Source: Parafrankia irregularis (GTDB lineage Bacteria > Actinomycetota > Actinomycetes > Frankiales > Frankiaceae). Taken from it: DNA of 64,000 bases. Each line of letters begins with the position of its first letter. Positions within the stretch are counted from its first letter, which is position 1. Positions 27,010 through 35,242 of the stretch are shown in pieces. The notes below the pieces were generated by a model that had not been told where the DNA came from, did not search any database, and saw only the letters and a program-made list of their open reading frames with translations. The stretch lies in NCBI RefSeq assembly GCF_001536285.1, contig NZ_FAOZ01000014.1:62001-126000 (forward strand), read 5' to 3'. The position numbers and the translations under genes were made by a program.

Positions 27010-27455
27010 TCCTGGTTCCGGACGGTGTTCGGACCGAGATTGATCAACATCTAGAAACGGTCAAAGCATAACAATCCGCACCTGGCGTCGCTAATAAGTG
27101 ACCTGATCTGTGCTGTGTCGCACTGGTCTGCGGGGTGGAGTGGTTCGCCTCCCGCCAATCCGTGAACCTTTTTGTCTGGAAGCAGGGCGTTCGGGGCCCG
27201 AACCTACGTGTTTTAGGGCTTCGCTAAGTACCCCAGAAAGAGGGTATTAAAACGGGCTGGACTTCCCGAGACTACGAATCTCCTTCGCGGTCATCTGAAT
27301 CCCTCTGGATGGATGGGCGTGCCTGCGTGGATGCGTTGTTTGCGGAGGGAACGAACTCCGGCGGAGGTCGGGTAATCCATCCGATGAAATGTCAGAGATA
27401 TCAGTCGACTGATATCAGAAGTGTACTGAACGGATAGTCGGTGGAAGGGGTGTGT
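27010..27455. other. Divergent promoter region of LuxR and MMPL genes
   Basis: About 450 bp that look lower in GC than their surroundings, as expected of a regulatory region. It carries the 20-bp palindrome at 27397-27416. I see no gene. A stretch near 27200-27255 (ttttagggcttcgctaag, ggtattaaaac) is AT-rich enough to hold promoters, but I cannot assign -10/-35 boxes with confidence. Confidence 0.6.
27397..27416. promoter_or_regulatory. 20-bp perfect palindrome, likely operator of the MMPL gene
   Basis: GATATCAGTCGACTGATATC is identical to its reverse complement over all 20 bases. It ends 39 bp before the MMPL start codon. Such length and symmetry are typical of a dimeric repressor operator (TetR- or MarR-type); the divergent LuxR-type regulator is another candidate. 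Confidence 0.75.
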
Positions 27456-30065
27456 ATGGCGGTGGGCGCACCGCGGTGGCCCGGCGCGGATGAGTACGGT
27501 TCCCGGCTGGAAACCCGGTCTGACGAGCCGCGGACACAGCGCGGTGGCTTGTTCGCCCTGCTGGCAGGTGCCGCCACGACCCGTCCCTGGCGAGTGCTCA
27601 CGATCGCCGGCCTGCTGCTGGTACTGGCGGCGCCGTGGGCCGCGGGCATCTTCGGGCACCTGGCCGTGGGTGGGTTCTACGCGCCCGAAGACCCCGCGGC
27701 CCGGGCCGAGGCGCTGCTTGACTCCGAGTTTCCCGGCGCCCCGCCGAACGTGGCTGTCCTCCTCACGGCGGCCGGAGGCATCGACGGCCCCACCCCGGCC
27801 CGGCTGGGCCGGGACCTCACCACCCAGCTCTCCGGGGAAGCCGGTGTCACCGCGGTCGTCTCCTACTGGGGCCAGGCCGGTCGCAGCGAACTGTTCCGGT
27901 CACGGGACGGTCGGTCCGCCCTGATCCTGTTCCGGCTCACCGGCACCGAGGACGAGGTCCAGAAAAGGCTCGACCAGCTGTACGAGAAGTACGCGCACCG
28001 AGGCCCCGGCGTTCAGGTGACCTTCGGTGGCGCACCCGCGACGATGCGCGACGTCACCGAACGCGGCCGGGAGGATCTCGAACGGGCGGAGCTCGTTACC
28101 GCGCCGCTCGTCTTCGCCGTCCTCCTCTACGCCTTCGGCGGTGTGACCGCGGCACTGCTGCCGGTGCTGGTGGGCGGCAGCGCGGTCATCGCGAGCATCG
28201 CGCTGTTGCGTGTGCTGGCCGAGATGACACCGATCTCGGTGTTCTCGCTCAACCTCACCACCGCGCTCGGCTTCGCTCTCGCCGTCGACTACAGCCTGTT
28301 CATCCTGCGTCGGTTCTGGGAGGAGCAGCGCAACGGGCGCACTCGGGCCGACTCCCTGCGGGTCAGCCTGCAGACCGCCGGACGCACCGTCCTGTTCTCC
28401 GGGGTGACCGTCGCGCTGTCCCTGACGGGAGCACTGCTGTTCCCGCTGCCGTACCTGCGTTCCTACGCGTTCGCGGGCGTCGCCGTGGTGATCACCTCGG
28501 AGGTCGCCGCGCTGCTCCTCCTCCCCGCCGCGATCATGGTCCTGGGGGATCGGATCGACGCCCGCCGACAGAGGTGGGCCGGGGTGGAACATCCGGCCCG
28601 CCACTCGGGCAGCATGGCGGGCACCCTCGGCAGGCGGGATCGCCGAGGGCGGGCCGGTCGCCGGGCGCGGCGCGAGCCCGGGGCGGTCTGGGCCGGTATC
28701 GCGCGGATGGTGATGACACGTCCCCTGCTGTTCGGCGGCGCGGCCGTCGCGGTGATGCTGATCCTGGCGGCACCGCTGCGGGATCTGACAGTGGCGCTCG
28801 CCGATGACACCGTCCTGCCGGCGACGTCCGAGTCGCACATCGTCAACGACGCCATGCGAGATGACTTCGCCATCTGTCTGCCGTGCCAGATCCCGCTCGT
28901 CGTGCCCGGGGTGGACGCCCGCGATCCGATTGCCGCGGCCCAGCTCAGTGGCTATGCCGTCGCGGTGTCGGCGGTGCCGGGAGTGGCCCGGGTCGACACG
29001 GCGGCCGGAAGCTTCGCCGGCGGGCATCAGGTGATGCCGGCACCGGCGGACGGTGGTTCGTTCATCGGGGTGCACGGTGGGACGTGGCTTTCTCTGTGGC
29101 CCGATCACCCGGACGCCGTCTCCGCCGAGACGAGGGAGATGATCGGGCGGATACGCGCGGTGCCGTCCCCTTTTCCGGTCTACGCCGGTGGAATCGCTCC
29201 CCACCTGCTGGAAACGCGGGACAAGGTGGTTCGCAGCCTGCCCCGTGCCGTCGGCATGGTGGTGCTGGTGACCTTCGTCCTGTTGTTCCTTTTTACCGGC
29301 AGTGTCGTTCTTCCGATCAAGGCACTGGTCCTCAACGCACTCAATCTGGCGGCCGTGCTCGGTGTTCTCGTCCTGGTCTTCCAGGAGGGGCACGTCGGGG
29401 TGCTGACCGAAGGCCTGCAGATCTCGGGAACGACGGAGCTGACCAGCCCGGTTCTGATGTTCTGCATCGCGTTCGGGCTGAGCATGGACTACGAGATCTT
29501 CCTGCTCTCCCGGATCCGGGAGGAGTATCTGCGCACCGGGAACAACACCCGGTCGGTCGCACGTGGTCTGGGCTCCACCGGCCCGTTGATCACGTGTGCG
29601 GCACTCGCCCTGATCGTCGTCATGATCGGCGTGGCGACCTCGGGGATCAGCATCATCAGGATGGTCGGGGTGGGTCTCGCGGTCGCCGTCATTCTCGATG
29701 TGACCGTCGTGCGCGCGATCCTGGTCCCGGCGTTCATGGCACTGGCGGGCGACTACAACTGGTGGGCCCCGCGGCCGCTGCGCCTGCTCCACGAGCGGTA
29801 CGGACTCCATGAAGGACACGCCGAGGGACACCCCGAGGAAACGGGGGAGCGGGCGGAATCGGAATTTTTGCCGCGCCCGGCTCGATGGAATTATCCGGTG
29901 CGGACTGAGAGCGGTTTTCGCGCGTTCCACGGCTGGGATCGGTACCCGTCGGTGGAAATCTCCGAGGTGTACCGAGAACCGAGTTCAAGTCGCCCTGAGG
30001 AGAGTTCGGCGAAGGTGTCTGCATTGTTTTCCGAGGAGGAGTCGTGGGCATTGTCCGGGCGCTGA
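27456..30065 (+). CDS. MMPL-family RND exporter
   Basis: An 869-aa transporter of the MmpL/RND superfamily, which export lipids, siderophores or drugs across the inner membrane using proton motive force. It has the expected layout: one N-terminal helix (about 42-62), a periplasmic domain, a five-helix block (about 205-365), an intracellular loop, a second periplasmic domain, and a C-terminal five-helix block; FALAVDYSLFILRRFWEEQ and FGLSMDYEIFLLSRIREEY are the paired family motifs. ATG 27456 is preferred over GTG 27441 because GGAAGGGG precedes it by about 5 nt. Its cytoplasmic tail is about 110 aa. The recombinase gene overlaps its end by 22 nt. Confidence 0.9.
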   Translation: MAVGAPRWPGADEYGSRLETRSDEPRTQRGGLFALLAGAATTRPWRVLTIAGLLLVLAAPWAAGIFGHLAVGGFYAPEDPAARAEALLDSEFPGAPPNVAVLLTAAGGIDGPTPARLGRDLTTQLSGEAGVTAVVSYWGQAGRSELFRSRDGRSALILFRLTGTEDEVQKRLDQLYEKYAHRGPGVQVTFGGAPATMRDVTERGREDLERAELVTAPLVFAVLLYAFGGVTAALLPVLVGGSAVIASIALLRVLAEMTPISVFSLNLTTALGFALAVDYSLFILRRFWEEQRNGRTRADSLRVSLQTAGRTVLFSGVTVALSLTGALLFPLPYLRSYAFAGVAVVITSEVAALLLLPAAIMVLGDRIDARRQRWAGVEHPARHSGSMAGTLGRRDRRGRAGRRARREPGAVWAGIARMVMTRPLLFGGAAVAVMLILAAPLRDLTVALADDTVLPATSESHIVNDAMRDDFAICLPCQIPLVVPGVDARDPIAAAQLSGYAVAVSAVPGVARVDTAAGSFAGGHQVMPAPADGGSFIGVHGGTWLSLWPDHPDAVSAETREMIGRIRAVPSPFPVYAGGIAPHLLETRDKVVRSLPRAVGMVVLVTFVLLFLFTGSVVLPIKALVLNALNLAAVLGVLVLVFQEGHVGVLTEGLQISGTTELTSPVLMFCIAFGLSMDYEIFLLSRIREEYLRTGNNTRSVARGLGSTGPLITCAALALIVVMIGVATSGISIIRMVGVGLAVAVILDVTVVRAILVPAFMALAGDYNWWAPRPLRLLHERYGLHEGHAEGHPEETGERAESEFLPRPARWNYPVRTESGFRAFHGWDRYPSVEISEVYREPSSSRPEESSAKVSALFSEEESWALSGR

Positions 30066-31363
30066 CGGTGGGGGAGGGTATAGCCCTCTTCCTGGGTACT
30101 CTTGATCATTCCGGGAATGTGGGTACCCGGCGGGTCTATGCGCTGACGTTACGGCAGCTACGCGACTATCTCGGTCCCGGGGCGCCGCTTGCGGTACTTG
30201 ATGAACCGGGTGCGGCGAGTGCGCTGGCGGTCTGGTTCACGGGCCGGTGGGGGCAGCGTGCACCGGCGACGTTCAACCGCAACCTCGACACGCTGCGTTC
30301 GGCGGCCGGTTACTGGCGTGACCAGGGCTGGATCGTCACCGAGCCGACTGCCGAGGTGCGCCGCCGCGGTCGAGCCCCCGCGCAGACCCGGACGCTGTCC
30401 CGCGCGGCGGTCGCGGAACTCGTCACCCGAGAGGGCATCGACCTGCGCGAACGGGTGCTGTGGTGGATGTTGTACGAGACCGCCGCCAGGGCTTCGGAGG
30501 TCCTGGCCCTCGACGTCGAGGATCTGGATCTGCGGCACCGGTGCGCGCCGGTGCATCGCCGACGCAACGCCGTGGCCGTGATCATCTGGCGGGCCGGGAC
30601 CGCCCGGCTGCTGCCACAGCTGCTGATGGGCCGCGAGGCGGGGCCGGTGTTCCGCACCGACCGTGGCACCCGGCTGACCTACCGGCGCGCCGCCGACATC
30701 TTCAACACCGCGACCGACGGAGCGACGCTGCACCAGCTTCGCCACTCGGCGCTCACCCACGCCGCCGAGGACGGGGCGAACACCTCGACACTGCTGGCCT
30801 ACTCTGGGCTCACTTCGGTCGCCTCCCTTGCCCGGTACACACGCCTGTCAGCCAGGGCGCTGGCGCAATGGCAGCTGGGCGACGAAGCCGGGCCTCACCC
30901 CGGCGGCGCCTCCCGCGGCGGCCCGGGGCGGTCCCGCGGTGAGGCGCCCCGGCGTGAGGCGCCCCGGCGTGAGACAAACGCCTCGCCGCCGTGGTCCAAG
31001 CCGTGGTATCAGCGCGGTGGATCAGTCGTCGCCGAGGCCGGCGGCCTCGAAGGCGGACAGCGACGGCCGGATCGTCGCGGTCGGGCCACCGGTGGGCACC
31101 AGCGGGTCGAGCGTCTTGAGGCCGTCGCCGGTGTTGTAGATGACGGTCTCGACGTCCGGGTCGAGGCGGCCTTCGTCGAGCAGGCGGCGCAGGCAGGCGA
31201 CGGTGACGCCGCCGGCGGTCTCGCCGAAGATGCCCTCGGTGCGGGCGAGCAGGCGGATGCCGTCGACGATCTGCTCGTCGGTGACGTCCGTGATCGCGCC
31301 GCCGGTGCGGCGGGCGACGTCGAGGGCGTATGGGCCGTCCGCCGGGTTGCCGATCGACAGTGA
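30044..31363 (+). CDS. Tyrosine recombinase/integrase, 3' end running into antisense of thrC
   Basis: Residues 1-290 form a complete tyrosine recombinase: SAM-like N-terminal domain, then catalytic Arg149 (TAARASEV), His230 and Arg233 (LHQLRHS), and nucleophile Tyr265 (LARYTRLS). The second His/Trp of the active site appears to be Tyr (LLAYSGL). GTG 30044 has a strong GAGGAG 5-6 nt upstream and overlaps the MMPL stop by 22 nt, so translation is coupled. No in-frame stop occurs until 31363, so the last 114 codons are antisense to the threonine-synthase-like gene; this suggests the original end was lost. No att sites or mobile-element neighbours are visible. Confidence 0.75.
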   Translation: MGIVRALTVGEGIALFLGTLDHSGNVGTRRVYALTLRQLRDYLGPGAPLAVLDEPGAASALAVWFTGRWGQRAPATFNRNLDTLRSAAGYWRDQGWIVTEPTAEVRRRGRAPAQTRTLSRAAVAELVTREGIDLRERVLWWMLYETAARASEVLALDVEDLDLRHRCAPVHRRRNAVAVIIWRAGTARLLPQLLMGREAGPVFRTDRGTRLTYRRAADIFNTATDGATLHQLRHSALTHAAEDGANTSTLLAYSGLTSVASLARYTRLSARALAQWQLGDEAGPHPGGASRGGPGRSRGEAPRREAPRRETNASPPWSKPWYQRGGSVVAEAGGLEGGQRRPDRRGRATGGHQRVERLEAVAGVVDDGLDVRVEAAFVEQAAQAGDGDAAGGLAEDALGAGEQADAVDDLLVGDVRDRAAGAAGDVEGVWAVRRVADRQ

Positions 31364-32299
31364 CTTGGCGATGGTGGACGGCTTCACCGGGGACACCGTG
31401 TCGACGCCGCGGGCGAACGCGGAGGCGACCGGGTTGCAGCCGGCGGCCTGGGCGCCGAAGACCTTGTACGGGGTGGGCTCGACCAGGCCGAGCTTGCCCA
31501 GCTCACCGAAGGCCTTGTCGACCTTGGTGAGCAGCGACCCGGACGCGATCGGGACGACGACCTGGCCGGGGAGCCGCCAGCCGAGCTGCTCCGCGACCTC
31601 GTACCCGAGCGTCTTCGAGCCCTCGGCGTAGAACGGCCGCACGTTGACGTTGACGAACGCCCACTCGTACTCGCCGGCGAGCTCGCTGCACAGCCGGTTC
31701 ACGTCGTCGTAGTTGCCCTGGATGGCGACGAGCGTGCCGCCGTAGACCGCGGTCGACACGGTCTTGCCGGCTTCCAGGTCGTGCGGGACGAGCACGATCG
31801 AGCGCAGCCCGGCGGACGCCGCGTGGGCGGCCACCGACTGGGCGAGGTTGCCGGTGGACGCGCAGGCCACAGTGGTGAAACCGAGGTCACGGGCGGCGGT
31901 GAGGGCCACCGAGACGACCCGGTCCTTGAACGAGTGCGTCGGGTTGGCGCTGTCGTCCTTCACCCACAGGGTGCGCATGCCCAGCTCGGCTGCCAGCCGC
32001 GGCGCGGGGCGCAGCGGCGTCCAGCCGGCACCCAGCGAGACCCGCCGCTCGGCGACGTGCCCGGCGGGCAGCAGCCCCACGTAGCGCCACAGGTTCTGCG
32101 GGCCGGCCTCGATCGACTCGCGGGTGACCCGGCGTAGCCGGTCCTCGTCGTAGGCGATTTCGAGTGGCGCAAAACACTCCACACAGACGTGCGTCGGCGA
32201 CAGCGGATAGGTGGCTCCGCAGTGGCGACAGGACAGCGAAACAGCGGGGTTCGCGGTATCCGGGCTCGGGAGAGTGGCGCGCTCGGGCGCGAGAGTCAT
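31022..32299 (-). CDS. thrC: Threonine-synthase-family PLP enzyme under a SAM-I riboswitch
   Basis: A 425-aa fold-type II PLP enzyme acting on O-phosphohomoserine. It starts with a zinc-ribbon-like segment (CRHCGATYPLSPTHVCVECF, residues 21-40), then the PLP lysine in NPTHSFKDRV (about 127), the phosphate-binding CASTGNLAQSVAAHA, and a C-terminal TAGGVT motif. The expected reaction is threonine formation. However, control by a SAM-I riboswitch is odd for threonine synthesis and would fit a threonine-synthase homologue making homocysteine from O-phosphohomoserine, as I recall being reported for Streptomyces (MetM). Start ATG 32299 is set by GAGGAG 7 nt upstream. Its stop region overlaps the recombinase frame. 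Confidence 0.85.
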   Translation of the reverse strand: MTLAPERATLPSPDTANPAVSLSCRHCGATYPLSPTHVCVECFAPLEIAYDEDRLRRVTRESIEAGPQNLWRYVGLLPAGHVAERRVSLGAGWTPLRPAPRLAAELGMRTLWVKDDSANPTHSFKDRVVSVALTAARDLGFTTVACASTGNLAQSVAAHAASAGLRSIVLVPHDLEAGKTVSTAVYGGTLVAIQGNYDDVNRLCSELAGEYEWAFVNVNVRPFYAEGSKTLGYEVAEQLGWRLPGQVVVPIASGSLLTKVDKAFGELGKLGLVEPTPYKVFGAQAAGCNPVASAFARGVDTVSPVKPSTIAKSLSIGNPADGPYALDVARRTGGAITDVTDEQIVDGIRLLARTEGIFGETAGGVTVACLRRLLDEGRLDPDVETVIYNTGDGLKTLDPLVPTGGPTATIRPSLSAFEAAGLGDD

Positions 32300-32309
32300 G
32301 CGTGAACTC

Positions 32310-32425
32310 CTCATCTTTCCCGGGCGCCGGCTGCGTCCCGGGTCGGAATTAGCACCTGCCGCGCAGGGTCGCGTCGGTGGTTGCCGGGGCTTCGCTGGGC
32401 CGTTCCCTCTGCCCCTCTGGATGAG
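32310..32425 (-). promoter_or_regulatory. SAM-I (S-box) riboswitch
   Basis: On the minus strand the S-box core elements appear in order: CTCATC (P1 5'), AGAGGGG, AGAGGGAACGGCCC, CGAAGCCCCGGCAACC, GGCAGGTGCTAATTCC, and AAAGATGAG (P1 3'). P1 arms CTCATC and GATGAG pair perfectly. The 3' arm of P1 shares its last GAG with the GAGGAG ribosome-binding site of the downstream gene, so SAM binding should hide part of that site: translational repression without a separate expression platform. No terminator hairpin is needed. Confidence 0.93.
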
Positions 32426-32526
32426 CCAGATGAAGTTGTCTGTCCGTACTGTAGTCCGCGTGTGGGCGGGTGTGCACCGTAGTTTGTGGGGTCGGACGGG
32501 CGTCACGAACTGAGGGAGACGTAAGC

Positions 32527-33333
32527 GTGCCTGTACGGATCGTCTATACCGATCTTGACGGAACGATGGTCGGCCCGCGTGGATGCTTCTTCCGCTCCGA
32601 GGACGGGGCCAGCACCCTGGAACCGGCCCGCGCGCTGGTGGACCTGCATGAGGCCGGTGTCGCGCTGGTCCTGGTCTCGGGGCGGACGCGGCCGCAGCTC
32701 GTGGAAGCCGCCGGGATCTTCGGCGCGGACGGGTTCATCGGGGAGCTGGGCGCCATCGTCGGGTGGACCAGCGGAACCTGGCTCGACAGCGAGATCCTGC
32801 GCGGTGCCATGCCGGATTCCTACGCCCAGGTGCCGGAGAGCCTGCTCGACGAGCTGATCCGGCTCCACCCCGGTCGCCTCGAGCTGCATTCGCCCTGGCA
32901 CGCGGGCAGGGAGATCGACGTCATGCTGCGCGGCAAGATCAACCTCGCCGAGGTGGACGAATGGCTCGCCGAGACCGGTTTCGGCTGGCTGAGCATGCGT
33001 GACAACGGGCTGGTCTCGCCGGCGAACATGCCCGACCTCGGTGAGATACCTCACGTCTATCACCTGGTGCCGGACGGCGTCAGCAAGGGCGAGGCGGTGG
33101 CCTACGACCTCAAGCGGCGCGGGATCGACCCGGCCGACGCCATCGCCATCGGTGACTCGGCCAGTGATCTGGAGATGGCTCGTTCGGTGGGCCGGATGCA
33201 TCTGGTGGCCAACGCGGTGCGCCATCCCGACATCGCCGAACTACTCACCAGGCACGACAACGTGGTGGTCGAGTCGGACGCGGTCGGGCTGGGCTGGGCG
33301 AGCGCCATCCGCAGCGCTATCGACGGCCGGTAA
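32527..33333 (+). CDS. HAD-superfamily phosphatase (MPGP/Cof-like)
   Basis: A 268-aa hydrolase with the HAD nucleophile motif VYTDLDGTMVG (Asp near residue 8), motif II LVSGRTRPQ, a C2-type cap, and motif IV GDSASDLEMARS. The closest families are mannosyl-3-phosphoglycerate and sucrose-phosphate phosphatases. A GGGAG sits 8 nt before GTG 32527. It lies directly before otsA on the same strand with a strong hairpin between them, so it may have its own transcript. The natural substrate is unknown; a sugar phosphate is likely. Confidence 0.8.
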   Translation: MPVRIVYTDLDGTMVGPRGCFFRSEDGASTLEPARALVDLHEAGVALVLVSGRTRPQLVEAAGIFGADGFIGELGAIVGWTSGTWLDSEILRGAMPDSYAQVPESLLDELIRLHPGRLELHSPWHAGREIDVMLRGKINLAEVDEWLAETGFGWLSMRDNGLVSPANMPDLGEIPHVYHLVPDGVSKGEAVAYDLKRRGIDPADAIAIGDSASDLEMARSVGRMHLVANAVRHPDIAELLTRHDNVVVESDAVGLGWASAIRSAIDGR

Positions 33334-33357
33334 CGACTGGTAACGATCAGTGACGAA

Positions 33358-33385
33358 CCCGACACCCCCGTGCGGGGGTGTCGGG
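33358..33385 (+). terminator. Hairpin terminator after the HAD gene
   Basis: CCCGACACCCCC and GGGGGTGTCGGG arms, 12 bp perfect, with a GTGC loop. It begins 24 nt after the HAD stop. No clear T-run follows, as is common in high-GC actinobacteria. A smaller hairpin (CCCCGC-CGT-GCGGGG) follows at 33398-33412. Confidence 0.8.
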
Positions 33386-33463
33386 GCAGCCCGATAGCCC
33401 CGCCGTGCGGGGATGACACCCCGACAGGGCGCTCGATGTCCTACGCTCCGCTGTGTGCGTCAC

Positions 33464-34957
33464 ATGCCGGGCATCGGGGAGCTCGCGGCGCAGGCCGGTG
33501 CCGGCTCGTTCCAGGCCGACCTGCTGGTCGCGTCGAACCGGGGTCCGGTCTCCTTCGCGGTCGGGGATGACGGCCTGCTGATCCCTCGACGCGGTGGCGG
33601 CGGGCTGGTCAGCGGTCTCGCCCAGGTCGTGCAGGACGCGCCCGAGGACGGCGGCGAGCTGCTTTGGGTCTGCACCGCACTCAGCGAGGCCGACCGCCGG
33701 GCGGCCCGCTCGGCGCCGGGCGGCCGCATCGACCAGGCCGGCTACGACACCGGCGGTGCCTCGGTCCGCATGCTCGACCTGGACCGGGTGCTGTTCGACC
33801 GGGCCTACAACGCGGTCGCCAACCGGACGCTCTGGTTCGTCCTGCACCTGTTGCACTCGCCGTCGACGGAACCGAGCTTCGGGGCGTCGTTCCGGCAGGA
33901 CTGGGCAGCCTACGAGGACTACAACGCCGCCTTCGCCGAGGCGCTCGCCGAGCAGGCCGCGCCGGGGGCGTGCGTCCTCGTCCAGGACTATCACCTGACG
34001 CTGGTGCCGGCCCTGCTGCGCGCGATCCGGCCGGATGTGCGCATCGCCCACTTCAGCCACACACCCTGGTCGCCACCGCAGTACTTCCGGATGCTGCCCG
34101 ACTCGGTGGCGGCGGCCATCCTGCGGGGCATGCTCGGGGCCGACCGGCTCGGTTTCCTCGCCCCCGCCTGGGCGGAGGCCTTCCGGGAGTGCTGTGCCGA
34201 GATCCTGGGCGCGACGGTCGAGGGCGATGCGATCTCGGCCGGCGGGCGCACGGTGCGGACGAGCCTCTACCCGCTCGGTGTGGACGCCGCCGAGCTGCGG
34301 GACCGTGCCACCCGGCCGGATGTGCAGGAGCGGGTGGCCGAGCTGCGTGAGCTGGCTGGTGGCTGCCGACTGGTGGTGCGGGTCGACCGCACCGAGCTGT
34401 CGAAGAACATCGTCCGCGGGCTGGACGCCTACCGCGAGCTGCTGCGCGCACATCCGGAATGGCACGGGCGGGTGATGCATCTGGTCTGCGCGTACCCGTC
34501 GCGGCACGATCTGCCCGAGTACCGCGAGTACACCGCGGCGGTGCAGCGCATCGCGGCGGAGATCGAGGCCGAGTTCGGCACCGAGAGCTGGCTGCCCGTG
34601 CACCTGGAGATCAGCGACGACTTCCCGCGCTCGCTGGCCGCGATGAGCCTGGCGGACGTCCTGGTGGTCAACCCCATCCGGGACGGGATGAACCTAGTCG
34701 CGAAGGAGGGGATGGTCGTCTCCACGGAGAACGCCGTTCTCATCCTTTCCCGGGAGGCCGGCGCCTGTTCGCAGATGTCCGCCGACGCCCTGGTGGTGAA
34801 CCCGTTCGACGTCACCGCCACCGCGGAGGCGATGCACACCGCGCTGACCATGGACCCGGCGCAACGGTGCGCCCGGACCGGGCGGCTCGCCGCGATCGCC
34901 GCGCAGTTGCCGCCGCGCGCGTGGTTCCGGGCGCAGCTCGACGAGATCGCCGGCTAG
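33464..34957 (+). CDS. otsA: Trehalose-6-phosphate synthase (GT20)
   Basis: A 497-aa retaining glycosyltransferase that joins UDP/GDP-glucose and glucose-6-phosphate. Motifs: LVASNRGPV near the N-terminus, RRGGGGLVSGL (sugar-nucleotide loop), VQDYHLTLVP, FSHTPWSPP, VDRTELSKNIVRGLDAYRELL and NPIRDGMNLVAKEG. In the R-x-D-Y-x-K active-site motif of E. coli OtsA the Arg and Lys are kept but Asp-Tyr is replaced by Glu-Leu, so a related synthase activity cannot be excluded. ATG 33464 is chosen; GTG 33455 is possible. otsB faces it from the other side. Confidence 0.88.
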   Translation: MPGIGELAAQAGAGSFQADLLVASNRGPVSFAVGDDGLLIPRRGGGGLVSGLAQVVQDAPEDGGELLWVCTALSEADRRAARSAPGGRIDQAGYDTGGASVRMLDLDRVLFDRAYNAVANRTLWFVLHLLHSPSTEPSFGASFRQDWAAYEDYNAAFAEALAEQAAPGACVLVQDYHLTLVPALLRAIRPDVRIAHFSHTPWSPPQYFRMLPDSVAAAILRGMLGADRLGFLAPAWAEAFRECCAEILGATVEGDAISAGGRTVRTSLYPLGVDAAELRDRATRPDVQERVAELRELAGGCRLVVRVDRTELSKNIVRGLDAYRELLRAHPEWHGRVMHLVCAYPSRHDLPEYREYTAAVQRIAAEIEAEFGTESWLPVHLEISDDFPRSLAAMSLADVLVVNPIRDGMNLVAKEGMVVSTENAVLILSREAGACSQMSADALVVNPFDVTATAEAMHTALTMDPAQRCARTGRLAAIAAQLPPRAWFRAQLDEIAG

Positions 34958-35064
34958 CCAACCAGCCGACCGCCGACTGGTGCGGCTCGTGGCCCCACCC
35001 CGCCTCTGGCCCGCCGCTGGCCCCACCGTGGCCTCTGGTGCCTCAGGCCGCCGTTGCTGCTGGG

Positions 35065-35107
35065 CAAGATCTGAGGATCCTGGTTGTCAGCACGACCAGG
35101 ATCCTCA
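35065..35107. repeat. Dispersed palindrome copy 1
   Basis: Arms TGAGGATCCTGGTTG and CGACCAGGATCCTCA (15 nt, one mismatch) with loop tcagca. It belongs to a family of at least seven palindromes in this window and lies between the convergent otsA and otsB genes, where it can act as a bidirectional terminator. Confidence 0.85.
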
Positions 35108-35120
35108 ACTCTTCGAGTTG
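35106..35120. terminator. Small hairpin between palindromes
   Basis: CAACTC-TTC-GAGTTG, perfect 6-bp arms, directly after palindrome copy 1 and before copy 2. Confidence 0.45.
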
Positions 35121-35135
35121 AGGCCGTTGTTGCCG

Positions 35136-35188
35136 GACAAGATCAGAGGATTTTGGTCGCTGGAACGACCAAAATCCTCAGTGCTTCG
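35136..35188. repeat. Dispersed palindrome copy 2
   Basis: Perfect 14-bp arms GAGGATTTTGGTCG (35146) and CGACCAAAATCCTC (35166) with loop ctggaa, flanked by gacaagatca on the left and gtgcttcgg on the right, the same flanks as in other copies. Confidence 0.9.
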
Positions 35189-35242
35189 GGGCGGCTGAGG
35201 CATCAGTGCCCGGCGTCGGTCTCGGACGTCGGGCCTGACAGG

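Noticed and set aside
27900-29930. 676-codon open frame antisense to the MMPL gene
   Set aside because: No domain or ribosome-binding site; a high-GC shadow of the transporter gene.
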